DNA from: Pelagophyceae sp. CCMP2097
Taxonomy: Eukaryota > Sar > Pelagophyceae
DNA: 64,000 nucleotides
NCBI GenBank assembly: GCA_026770575.1
Contig: MU657213.1
Coordinates: 291,333 to 355,332, forward strand
Reading direction: 5' to 3'
Shown here: piece by piece, positions 1 to 10,900 of the stretch
Numbering within the stretch: the stretch's first letter is position 1
Layout: every line of letters starts with the position of its first letter
The notes under the pieces: model-generated
Database searches by the model: none
Told to the model about the DNA's origin: nothing
Seen by the model: only the letters and a program-made list of their open reading frames with translations
Program-made: the position numbers and the translations under genes

Positions 1-2550
1 CATTGGTGACATTGCGGGCGGGGCGCCGTTCGGAGCCGGCGGTCGGTCCGCGTGCCTGCGCAAGGCCTCGACCAGCGCGGCGGTGGCGCGGTGCGCCGCG
101 TCTTTCGCGCGGTCGCAAATTTGTGCCGCGTCAATGTCGGCCCGCGGCCAGCAAACGTGCAGCAGAGGCCGGAAGCGCGTGCCCAAATCAGCAGAGGGTT
201 CCAACTCCGATGAAGAGGCGAAGATGGCCTTTGCGCCGAAGCGGAAGCTGAACTCGTCAGATCTCTCCACTAAGAGCGGTAAATCTCGCCCAAGCTTCCT
301 TTGCAAGTCCAACAAGTCGTTGTGGTCCGAGTAGTACAGGGCGATGCCGCAGTCGTCGACCTGGTGGAGGCGGTGCATCAGCTCGAGCTGCGGTTTTGTA
401 GAAGGGCGCACCTTGGTGTGGGATTCAGCCGTCACCCGAGCCACGTACCGAGGCAGAGCTTCATCGCACAGCCTCTTCAGAGTCGCCTGCGCCGCCCTTT
501 TCGCCGCGTCGCACCGCAGCTGCCGCACCACCGCCGCCGAGGGCAGCTCCTTTGCGAAACCGAAATATTCTTGGAGGTCGTCCCCGGTCGTCTCCACCTC
601 TGAAGCAATCCCTCGAAGCTGCGCGGCGTGCGTCCCGCACTTCTTCGCCGCGGAATCGAGCCAGTCCTGCGGCAGGCCGATCTTCTCAGACTGCGCGTCG
701 TCGGACCACGTGGCGGTCTTGGAAGCGCAAAGCACGCAGGCCGCCATCAAAGCTTCCGGCCGGTGCTCCGTCACCAAGCCCGACGCGTGAAAGGCCAGCG
801 AAGCAGACACGTCTAAAGCGGCGTGGAACATCTTCTTCGCGATGGCCAGGTCGTCCTCGCCGCCCTTTTTTGGCGGCGGCGGCGGCGCGGCCGTGTTCAG
901 CCGGGCGCGCCACTTTGAAACGTACTCAAAGTCGTCCAACGTCTCGCAAAAGTCGCCCAACGCCGTCTCGCTGTCCACGGTGCGCGTGTCGAAGCAGATG
1001 CACCGCAAGAGGCGGACTTCCGCCAGTAAAACCTGCTCGCGGTGCGGCGCCGCCGCGGGCCACCGCCGTTTCGCCGCAGAGCCTTGCGGCGCTCGGACCG
1101 CGTCCAAGATGTAAGAAAGCCGCTGCGGCGTGTCCGTCGCCTTGCCCGCCAGATGCGTCGCCGCCAGGGCGAGGGCGACGAGCTCGTCGTCGTCCAACGT
1201 CGCCACGTACGCTTCCCTCGCCAACAACTGCGCTTTCGACGATTCCGCAGCTTTACCGTACCGAGCCATCTCGGCCGCGTGCCGGGCTTTGTTCACCGCC
1301 AGCGGCGCGTGCTCCGGCGGCTCGGACGCGGCATGCTGCAGAAAATAGTGGAGAAAGTAAAAGGCCGTGGACTTCGTGCCGCGCGAGTGGCGCAACGCGT
1401 CGCAGACGTCCGAGAGCAAACGGCAGACGTCGAAGCGTTTGGCGCCGCCGGCGTCCAAACGCCGCGCCGCGCGCGCGCCCGCCGGCGACGCGGCGCCGGG
1501 GCTCTCGGCCGGCCTCGACTGGCCCCAGTCCGTCTTTGGCTTTGGCGGCAGCGGCATCACGCGCGGCAGCGCGGCGCCGTCGAGCGACGAAGGCCGCGCG
1601 ATGCTCGGCGCGCCGCCGGGTATGAGGGAGGAGAGGCCCATGGGCATGGGCACGAGGGGCGCTTCCGGCGAGTCGCCTCTCGCAGACGGCGGCGCCTCGG
1701 GCCGGCGGTCGCGCGGCGGCCGCTTGCTCTTTGGCTTCTCGTCGCCGTTGCCGGACTTGTCGCCTCGTTGCGCCACGTTCTTGAGCGTCTTGATGCAGTT
1801 GCGGATGATTTCCGACTCGTTAAAGGAAGACCATTTCAAACGCCAGGTCCGCAGCACCTTCAACAAATTCTCCGCCGACTTGATCTGATGGTGCTCCATC
1901 GCGCCCGACGAGTCGCGCATCTTCACGATAGTCCGTAGGAAGTGGTCGACGCATCTCGACGCCAAGGTCTCAATGTCCGGTAAAAGCCTCGTCGCCAGAG
2001 GGCCCTCTTGCACCACCTTCGTCAGCACCTCGTGCAGCGCGTAGAGCACCGCCTCGCGGATCGACTCCGGCTGCACCGCGTCCGACCCCGCGGGGCGCGA
2101 TTCGCCTGTTTGGAAGCGTGACGGAGCGCGCGCCGCGGGAGAGCACGCACCTAGCTCTTTCACCGCCTTTTGGAGCTCGCCGACGAGCTCGCGCGCCGCC
2201 GCCTCGTCGCCGACATCCTTGCACCGCTGCTGCACGTACTCGCGCACCTAAAGGCCGGCCTCTTCATCCGCGGCCCCTCGAGCGCGCGGGGCGCTTCGCT
2301 CTGGTGCTGATGCGCGGGGCCGCCGACGCTTTCCCCTTGAGCGCAGACGACAAAGACTCGATCCAAAACCGGCGCCCCCCGAGGAGACCCCCGCGGGGGC
2401 AAAGTGGGTGATGCGCACATCATAAACGGTCTTTTGCGACGAGGAGAGGCGCCCGACGAGCCTACGCTTTAGCGTCGGCGCGGAGGTTTGGTTCACGGCG
2501 GAATGCGGGGCGCCGCGCTCGCACGCGCGCAGCTCGGCCGCCGCCGACAT
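1..2550 (-). CDS. CID-cyclin fusion protein (3' end beyond window edge)
   Basis: Probable RNA polymerase II-associated protein. Exon 1 2550..2419 starts at an ATG (MSAAAEL); exon 2 2247..2151; exon 3 from 2105 to the window edge with no stop, so at least ~780 residues and incomplete. Introns are phase 0 and phase 1 with gtgcgc/ctttag and gtgcgt/aacag ends. Residues ~28-175 resemble a CTD-interacting domain: start RLVGRLSSSQKTV, central helix AVLYALHEVLTKVVQ, late helix LLKVLRTWRLKW. A Pro/Arg/Ser-rich linker follows, then two cyclin-box-like folds of the T/K/L type (TAFYFLHYFLQH, ALAATHLAGKATD, LLAEVRLLRCICFDT, then MAACVLCASKTATWSD). Both domain types are known in Pol II CTD biology; their joining in one chain is what I read here. 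Family assignments rest on motif resemblance. The C-terminus is missing. Confidence 0.75.
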
Positions 2551-2942
2551 GGTCCCGGGCGCGGTGCACTGCAATTGTGCGACTCGGCGCCCCGCTCCTA
2601 CGGAAATCGGCGACTCAACGTATGTGCACACGCTGGACCGCCATGAGCGGCGCAAGGGAGAGCAGAACCAGGCCGGTCCTGGGCGTCCCGACTCTAAAGG
2701 TGCGCTCGGCTATAAAGGCGCGGCCGCCCGACTGCCGCGAGCGAGGGCCGCTCCGAGCCGCGACGAGGGCCGCTCAATGTCGAGAGAGACCTCCCGTCGA
2801 CGTTGCAGGCCGGCAGGGGCTCGATACAACGGGGTTCTTACGGATGGGGCACGGCGCGCAACGGCGTCGACGTCCTTCAAGGGACTCACAGGGGTTTGAC
2901 AAGTTCAGGACGCGCCGGCACAACAAGCACGGCGCACGGTCT

Positions 2943-5260
2943 TCAGCAGCAGCGCTCTTCTGGCGGCCGCTCCTGGAGGTGGAAGAAGTCGAAGATGTCC
3001 TTTTCCGTCTTGATGTGATCGTTGCACTCTTCGTAGACGAACTGCGCGCGTGATGACGTCTGCTTGCGTATAGTCCGCGCGCCGACGATGATTCCTAGAC
3101 GCCGACATGGGCGAGCGCCCGGCGTCTTGACGGCTCTGACGCCGCTCGCGACTCTGCAAGCACCGCCCCCCCTCGACTTTCGTCGCCGACGCTGCGGCTG
3201 ACGGATGCCCGACTGCGACCAGGCCCAATGCTCGCCCTTGTCCAGATCCAGCGTGCGGCCGTAGATGGCCTCGCCTGAATACCACCGCATTTCACAAGCG
3301 TACCGCGCCGATGGAACGCACCGACGCGGTTCTCGTGCTGGTCCACTCGATAGCCCTTTACTCCCACGATGGGCTGCTTGTCCGGGACGTTTGCCCATTT
3401 CACCTCGTGCGCGTGGTTGACGTAGTCTGCGAAAGATCGCAGGAAGCCCGTCGAGCCGGACCAGCCGAGCAAAGAGTGCGGCCAGAGAGCGGTCGGGACT
3501 AGGACAAAGTCCACCAAGCGCACCTACGACACGGTCGGCCAGAGACACGCTCTCAACAACGCACGGCTCCCTGGACCGTCGGTGACCGGAAGAGGCCGTG
3601 GACGACGTATCTTCTCGGGACCTGCTCCTTTGCAAAGCGGCCCGGCTTGCGCGCGATATGGAACGGTTCCCCAAACACAGTCTGCCCGGCGAGCAACCTC
3701 TGCAGCTCGGCGACGATATTCAGAGCGAGGCCGTGGTTGCGGTCGAAGCCGTACGCTTGGTGCGGCGCGTACTTTGGATCATTCGAACGCAGTCTCAGTA
3801 AAACGTCCACGTCGTGCCCGCCTCGCACGCCGCGCCGATACGACCCGACGACTTGGACATCCAGAGGGCCCGCAAAGGTGCACGCCTCGCACGAATTGCA
3901 CATGCGCTCGATGAGGATTGCTTGCTCTTCGCCAGTCATCTTCACTTGCGACACCTCTGTAAATTCGAGCTGTGACCGCTGATGGTCACTCAGGCCCTTG
4001 ACCGTCAAACGCCGGGAAACGAGGTCCGCGACGCAGTTGACGCCGTGCTGGTCCACGAGCTCCTAGTTTCCGGCTCGGCGCGATGCTGGTCAGTCGAAAG
4101 GCTCACCGTGGCCTTGACGATACCAATCCCAAGCTTAAGCTTGCGGAGGTGGTAGGCGGCGTTCCTGCGCGGGTCCGCGGCCCACTTCTCCCAGGAATCG
4201 GGCCGGTCTACGGTGCCATTGCGCACGAGTTGTTCAATGGCCATAATCCAACCTCCGTGCGCCCCGCAAGTGTTCGCAGAAATGTAATGCTGCGCCAGCA
4301 GCTTCTCGCGCTCAACGGGCCAGTTCTCCGGCGTCAAAGCCGTCGGCCACACGCCTAGACGATTTCAACACTTTGACGCTGACGCCGCAACTCCGTCTCT
4401 CTCGGAGATCCCCCGGCGCCCGCCCACCGGCCCGCGCCCATAAGGTGACGCACGCAGGAGCGCGACGACTCGGATGAGCAGCGTGACCTTCATGTTGTAT
4501 TCGTCGTCGTTGCCGTGGTCGTGCAAAACGCCGTAGTCCCACCAATCTTTCAGCTTTGCGAGGTAACTCGTCACGGCCACGTTGCGGTCCGCTTCCTTCG
4601 TCTGCTTGCGGTGGCAAGCGTACTTCGGCAGCACCTCAATAGCCTCCTCCTCCACCGGCGCCGAAATCTCGCGCGCCGCCTTGACAAGGTAAGCGTGGAC
4701 GGGCAGCGGGCCGCGCACAAGCTCCGACCTGGCGGCGCTCGAGTCGGCTGACCCGGCGGCGCTCGAGTCAGCGCCGCCCTCATAGAGCGCCTCGCGATCC
4801 ACGCACTGTTGGCGGTTGAGCGAGTCGTGGACCCAGCGCACATGGACGCAGAGGTGGCCACCGGCGCCGTCCAGCACCGCGTCGCCGAGCGATGCGCCGT
4901 CGTGGACGACGATGTGCGTCGCCGTCCGCAGCGCATCGGTTCGTTGGGCGCCGGCCTCGACGACGGTCGATTCGCCGCCGTGGAGCGAGACGAGGCCAAG
5001 CGTTCTGAAGCGAAGGACCACTGACCGCATCTTCTCGTCGTCGCAGAGAAAGACCTTTGCTCTGCATCAAACGAGTGCGGCGATTCGAAGGACGCCGGTG
5101 AAACGAAGGTGCAGCCCTTGAACATGGCAGAGCCCGCGGCGCCTTTGTTCTTCTTCGCATCGCCTTTGTTCTTCTTCGGATCCGGCACCGTCGCATTCGC
5201 GCCCGCCCCGCGCTTCGACGCGCCCTCGCGATCCGCGCCCGCGCCCGCCCCGCGCCGCAT
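2943..5260 (-). CDS. Family X DNA polymerase (Pol lambda/beta/TdT type) with N-terminal BRCT
   Basis: Gap-filling DNA polymerase of base-excision or end-joining repair, nuclear. A basic Lys-rich leader (PKKNKGDAKKNKG) precedes a BRCT domain (TLGLVSLHGGES, ATHIVVHDGA, VRWVHDSLN), the 8-kDa/HhH region (YACHRKQTKE ... KLGIG), the palm motif VGSYRRGVRGGHDVDVLL with two metal-binding Asp, the third Asp in RLVDFVLVP, the fingers/thumb stretch GWSGSTGFLRSF, and the C-terminal TEKDIFDFF ... PPEER. Supported exons: 4454 upward, 4354..4107, 4062..3565, 3523..3322, 3274 downward; introns are 41-99 bp and phase-consistent. Junctions near 5100 (BRCT start) and between ~3200 and 3000 are unresolved. A 24-bp tandem duplication near 4730-4785 gives a repeated SSAAGSAD-like linker. 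Start chosen at the ATG at 5260; an internal ATG at 5125 is possible. Confidence 0.85.
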
Positions 5261-5678
5261 CGCCGGAGGCCGCCGTCCTAGTACAGGAAGTTCTTCCGTC
5301 CACTACAATTATTGTAGTTCTGGGTTCCCGCGAAGTTTCTCGAAAACTCAAAGTGGGAAATTGGAATTTCACGCAACTCCCGCCCAACGAAAGGTTCATC
5401 CTGAGTTTTGCACTGAACTGAACTTGCGTAAACTTTGAAGAAGCGTTATAATAAACACACGACACACACCTTCGCCGCACGCACCGGCACAAGCTTTGCG
5501 GCGGGCCTCTCACGATATGTTGGGTATCTATCTGGCTCTGTGGCTGCAGGGCACAGTCGTGCTGTCGCAGCGGGTGCCCGCGCTTACAGGCCACGCGCTC
5601 GTGGCCCGCTTCGGGGCTGCGCGCGGCTGGCGCAACACTGTTTAAAGTTACTGACTATTAAATCAAACCCTCAAACAG

Positions 5679-6290
5679 CGCGGAATTCGCGCAACAAGCC
5701 TTCCTGGTGGAACCGCTCCGCCGGCTCGGGTACCGCGTGGACGTCTGGGAGAGTGTGATGGTCCCCCGGCAGACGGCGCGGATCGACGGCGTCCTCGGCG
5801 TCCACAACTCCACGAGCGGCGCGGATGCTCCGATGCCCCTTTGACCGTTGCTTCTACGAGCAGCAGCATGCCGTCGACGACCGCATCGATGCGTTTTGCG
5901 CTTGGGCAAATTGCAATTTCGGCCATCAAGACTCGAGGAACATGCTCCGCCAGTTTGACACGGAGTACTCTTTGGCGCAGCATTTGCTCGAAAGCGGCTT
6001 TAAGTACGACTTAGTCGTCGCCATCTCCGAGGACATCGCGCCTTTGCTGTCGATCCCGGCCGCGGACGTCGCCAACGCGTTGCAGCCAAACGTCTTCGTG
6101 GGCTCGAACTCTTACGACTATGCCGGGTTTACCAACGGCCTCTACGTCGCGACGCCAAAGGCCATGTTCAAACTGATATCCACCTTTGCCAACCTGAGCG
6201 CCATGCTCCCTACAGTGATCAATTACGAAAGCCTCCTCAAGCAGCACGATCCAGCGCCCCTTGGGAGAGCCGCTTCTTTTGGAACAAACG
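5679..6290 (+). pseudogene. Glycosyltransferase-like gene with a one-base frameshift
   Basis: Coding sequence begins after a splice-like acceptor (caaacag) at 5678 with QQAFLVEPLRRLGYRVDVW, ends prematurely at a TGA, and resumes one frame over as FDRCFYEQQHAVDD ... YDLVVAISEDIAPLL ... SYDYAGFTNGLYVATPKAMF ... INYESLLKQ. Removing one C from the CCCC run at 5835-5838 would restore a continuous reading frame. The pattern (LVEPLRRLG, DRCF, YDLVV, later NGLYVATP) recalls a family of algal and plant glycosyltransferase-like proteins, but I cannot name the reaction. The 5' exon and the true 3' end are not identified; frames after ~6290 are less convincing. It is either a young pseudogene or an assembly/sequencing indel. 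Confidence 0.5.
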
Positions 6291-6587
6291 ACACGGGTGG
6301 CTCCCTGCGCGCCACACACCCCTGCTACACCGGCGCGGCAGAATCCCAAGAACCCCGAGTCCCCATCACGACTTCCCGGGCGCAGGCACGCCCTCTCGGG
6401 CGGCCTCGAGCGCCGCGTCTTCCAGAACCAAAGCAAAGCGTTCTTCGTCAAGATGCGACACAACGGCAACATCGTCGGCCCGGGAGGCAACGTCAACCAC
6501 GCCCCCGTCCCACCAGACGTCCGACGCTGCACCGAACAATCCCGCATCATAGCCCAAGCACGACAGGGGCAAGAACAAAAGGTGCTC

Positions 6588-7569
6588 TCACTCGCCCCCA
6601 TCCTTCGCGGGAGGTGCCTCGTGATAAGCAAGGTGACTCATCTCATCATCTCGTCGGGCACAAGAGTGCCCGTCTGAGATGCGGAAGCTGCGCAAGGGTG
6701 CCCGTCTGAGAAGCGCGTTTTCGAGTCGCTCCGCCTCTGGCGTTCTTCGGGGTCCTACGCGCTTGCGGCTTTTCGAGGCGCGGACGGCGTTGTCGAGGAG
6801 CTGCGTCAGGACGGCCTGGCGGAGGTTCGGCACTGCGGCCCAGTGCTTCTGCGTCTGGCGCGCCGCCGTCAAGAGTTCGACGAGGTACTTATGATGGATG
6901 GGCACGTGCTCCGCCACGAGAACTTCGTTGTGCAGGAACCAGGACCATAGATCGCCGTCGCGCCGAGAGTAGACGCCGATTACGGCGCGCGCCTCCGCCG
7001 CGTCGTTTTCTGCGGGGAGGAGCCACCCGTCGTAAGTCGGCACCGCGGCGCTGTCGAAGCCGTCCACCATGGCGACTCACAGTCCTGCGTGAGGAGCTGG
7101 CCGCCAAAGGCGGCGTTGTGGCGCGGGTGGCCGCCAAAGTAGGCGAGCATCGACACCTATTTGATCATGCAGCCAATGGGGGCCGTGGGGTCCCAGATGA
7201 GGTTCCATACAGCAGGGGGGGCGTCTGGGATTCACCCGATCCGATTTGGGCTGGTGGGATTGATCCCATGACTCCGGTCGGCGACGCGATCAACGGGGGC
7301 GCGCCGATGAAGAGCGCAAATTCGACTGCGGTGCCGCCAAAAGCGCCGAGCTCCCCGCGCAGGCCGGGGTACTCGGCCAGCCCGCGCGGCTTGGCGTTTG
7401 GGTCGACGGCATTTTCGCCCGCGAGCAGGTCGAGGACTGTGGCAGCGTCGCGGCCGGCGATGGCCCCAAACAGCTGGACCTCCTTGGTGTGCATCGCCCG
7501 CGCCGACCGCGCCTCCGCCGTGCCGCCGAGCCCGTCGAGATGGACGAGGCCGCGGAGCAGGACGTCCAT
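6588..7569 (-). CDS. Ankyrin-like N-terminus with unassigned C-terminal region
   Basis: Two or three exons on the minus strand read as one probable gene. The start at ATG 7569 gives MDVLLRGLVHLDGL, then KEVQLFGAIAGRDAATVLD and GTAVEFALFIGAPPL, which resemble ankyrin helices. A short exon at about 7150..7085 reads VSMLAYFGGHPRHN after a caaatag acceptor. A third segment from 7070 reads VPTYDGWLLPAEND, then LWSWFLHNEVLVAEHV and LVELLTAARQTQKHW, before drifting into Arg-rich sequence near 6700. I do not recognise the C-terminal part. Splice phases between the three pieces could not be reconciled, so they could also be separate genes. Confidence 0.45.
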
Positions 7570-7739
7570 TTTTCCTCGACGACTTGTTCTTCGAAGAACT
7601 TGAATTTTCGAATGTTGCGCACGAGTTTCCGTCATGGCCTCGCAAATCTTTCTTCTTGCGACTCGTCGGACATGCGAACCCCCGGGCGTGCCCACCGCCT
7701 CTCCAATTGCCTCGTCCTGGCCTCTGCGGCAGCTCAGGG

Positions 7740-7825
7740 CTTGAGAGAAAGATATGGAAGATACGCCCCGACCCATATCTCTCTCTACCATAACTCAACT
7801 CCCGTTCCGAGTGTCCTTCTCTCAG
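7740..7825. mobile_element. Introner-like element, copy 1 (86 bp)
   Basis: The same core as at 60876 and 61371: GATACGCC(C)CGACCCATA, TCTCTCTCTAC and, shared with the third copy, CCGTTCCGAGTGTCCTTCTC. Its ends, CTTGAGAGAAAG and CTTCTCTCAG, are imperfect inverted repeats. Flanks carry a repeated CAGGGCT, a possible target duplication. It sits between the ankyrin-like gene and the Sel1 gene. Confidence 0.6.
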
Positions 7826-7960
7826 GGCTCTTGAAGGAGGGCCTTTTTTACATGAAAAAAGCGTTTCTCGTGCGTGTCCTTTCGTCGCCGGCCAGCACTT
7901 CGTAGTGTGTGCTTCGGGCCGTTTCGGTCGCCACGGGAGGCGACTTTGGGCTGCGCAGCC

Positions 7961-10900
7961 TCATTCGTCGTCGGCCTTCTTATTGCGCTTTTTCTTCTTC
8001 GTCTCGACGGGCGCCCTACAGCGTATTCAATCAAACCCTCGCCCTCACGCGAGCAAACGTCGAGACGATCACCGTCAAGGCATGCGCCACGGTCGAAAAA
8101 GCATCGACTCACCAGTCTTCGTCCGTCCTCGCAACGGCCGCAGCGTCGGCGGCCTCGGTTTCCGCGACGACGGCCTCTGCTGCCAAAGCCTCGATCAAGT
8201 CGTCCTTGGCCATCCGCGCCGCGATGGCTTCAGTCTCCTCGTCCTCGTCCACGAGCGGCGGCACGTCGTCGTCAGACTCCTCCGCAGGCGGCGGGACAGG
8301 GGCCGCCGGCGGGACGGGCGCCGCCGCGGCGGCCGGCGGCAGAAATGGCGGCGCCTCGGCCGCCAGCGGTGCGGCGGCCGGCAGCGCGGCCGGGGCCGCC
8401 TCGGCCGCCGGCGGCGAAGCCGTTTGTGTCGAGGTGGTCGTCTGCGTCGCGATGGTCGTTTGTGCTCGACGAGGCACAGCGACGGCCGCGGCAGGTGCGG
8501 CCTCGGCGGCCGCGGGTGGTACGACGGCCGCCGCCGTCTCTGGTGTTTTTGATCCCTCGTGCGGCTCGGCGGCCTCGCCGCCCTTGGACTCCTCGACGGC
8601 GCCGCCGGCGCCGGCGGCGGGTTGCCGTGGTGTCTCGTCGGCAGGCGCGGCGGCCGCCTCGGCGGCGTCGGCGTCGTCGGCCTTTTGCTTTTTATTCTTC
8701 TTCTTATTCTTGGTAGGCAACTCTTGCCATTCTCCAACCTGCTCCCCGGTCCATTTGCCGTCTTCGTCGTACGCGTCGAAATCAAAGGTATCCACATTGT
8801 CCGCAAACGAGTCCGCTTCAAAAACGGGCAAATCCGCGGCCGGCAAACGCGGCTTGACCAGCTGCGCGACGGCGTCGACGTGCGGCGAGACGAGCGAGAA
8901 GAAAGCCTGTTCCTCGTCGTCGTCCTCGTCGTCCGGCGCCTCGTCGGACGGCGCCTCCGCCGCCTCGGGCTTGGCGTGTCGTCGCGCGTCGGCGGGCTTG
9001 GCCTTCTTCTTTTTCGACTTGGTTCTTTCCTCGTCGTCCTCGAGCTCCCGCAGAAGTTCTAAAGTCGCCTGCTCAGAGGCGTCGACGGCGGCGGTGCGCG
9101 GCTCCGAATCCGGCTTGGCAGAGTCCTGCCTCTTCTTCTGCAGCTTTGTCATCACCGCCGCCGCCGCCGCAGCCTTTGCCGCGACGGCAGCGTCGCGCTG
9201 CTGTCGAAGGCGCCACGCGCTCCGCAGAGACGCGCGCCGCGGCTGCGCCTGTTGCGCCGCCTGCGCCAGAGCCGCCTCCAAGCGGTCCGGCGGCGCCGGC
9301 GCCTCGTCCTGAGCCGGGGGGCTACTTCTTTCGGAGCCCGCCTTGCCGGAAACGTGCTCGTCGCGCCTGTGCTTCTGCAAAATCTGCGCCAAAGTCTCGG
9401 CGCGCGAGAAAGGCGTCTGCGGCTGCTGCGTCGACATCAAGTTGCCCAGCAAAGCACCGGTCGAGGCGTTGTAGCCGAAGAGCAACGGGTTGGCGCCCGA
9501 CCGCTGGTCGGTCGGCGCCGTCGCGGCCGAGTGCTGGGCGAGGCGCTGGTCCGCGTCGTAGGCGGCGGCGTCGAAGAACGGGTGGAAGCCCGAGGCCGTG
9601 GGCGCCTTGTACGCGGCGTCGACCGCCTCGGCGAACGCAGTTGCGTCGGCAAGGTCCGCTTCGGTCGCGACGCGCCCCGCAAAAGGGTCGCCGGCGGGAG
9701 CCTGCCTCGGCGGCAGCGGCAGGCCCAGCGAGAGGCGCTCCGCGAGCTCGGCGAGCTGCTGGGCCCCGGGCACCTTTTGCCGCGCCGCGCGCCGAGCCCA
9801 GTCTCGCGCGCGAGAGTAGTCCGGCGAGAGGCCCGGCACCGGCTCGGCGCCGTCCGCGCCCGCCAAGTACGCGCGCGCCAGCGTGGCTTGAGCGGCGGTG
9901 ATGCCGTTCGCCGCGGCTCTTTCGGCCCAGCCCACGCCGCGGCGGCCCGCCTCGGCGTCGCCGCGCGAGAGGGACCTCGCTAAGAGCAGCTGCGCGAGGC
10001 GCCACTGCACGTTGGCCGCGTCCGTGAGCAGCGCGCCCTTTTCCAGCCACTTGGCCGCGAGCGCGGCGTCCTTTGGGCAGAGGCGGCCGCGCGCGTGCCG
10101 AAGCGTCGGCGCCGTGCGGCCGTCCTGGTACAGCGCGCCGAGCTGGCAGGCGGCGAGGCCGTGACCCTGCTCCGCGGCGGCGGCGAGCCACTTGAGGGCG
10201 CAGGCGACGGACTTGTCGACGCCGTCAACCTGGCCCAATGAAGGAGTTGCGCCTTTCCCAGACTCCAAAAGCCGGGCTGCTGCAGCCACCAGCAAAGCGT
10301 CCGCCGCCTCTTGCTCCTCGCTCATCAGCCACTGCGAGAGCCAGTACTGCGCGCGCGCGTGGCCTCTGCGCGCGGCGTCGGCGAAAGCGCCCGTGTGAAA
10401 CGGCGACGCCAGGTGCGCCTTCAAAAGCGCCCCTGTGCCCTGCGGCCGCAGATAAGCAGCCGCGCCCTGGCCGGCCATCTCCGCGGGGTCGTCCTTGTCC
10501 AACTTTTCCACGAGCGCGGCCACGGCAGCGTCGAGGGCCTCGGCCCTCGAGCCGGCGCCCTTCACGGCCGCGAGCAGCGCCGGCGGCGCCGTGTGCTCCG
10601 ACGCGGAGAGGACGCGCGCGTCGACGAGGGCCGACTCTGCGGCGGAGAGCATGACGTGCTCCGAAGAAGAGGCGTCTACGGCGCCGAGCTTCGAGCCGTA
10701 TCCGGCCGACAGCAGCGGCGCCGGGGCAAGGGCCTCATCTAAGAGCGCCGCGTAGTGCGGGTGCCGCGGAGCGTCCGAAATGCCGTCGGGCGAAAGGAGG
10801 CGCGTCGTCTCCGAGGCCTCGTCGGCAGGAGCCGCTTTCTTCTTCTTCTTCTTCTTCGCGGCAGCTTTCTTCGGCGCCGATTCGGCCGCCTCGGGCGCGG

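Noticed and set aside
552..1938. Long plus-strand frames opposite the CID-cyclin gene (357 and 298 codons)
   Set aside because: Arg/Ala/Pro-rich, no domains, and the minus strand encodes recognisable domains; these are GC-rich antisense shadows.
7909..9312. 467-codon plus-strand Ala/Ser-rich frame
   Set aside because: Exact antisense of the Sel1 gene's low-complexity region; Ala/Ser runs arise from the opposite Glu/Ala codons.
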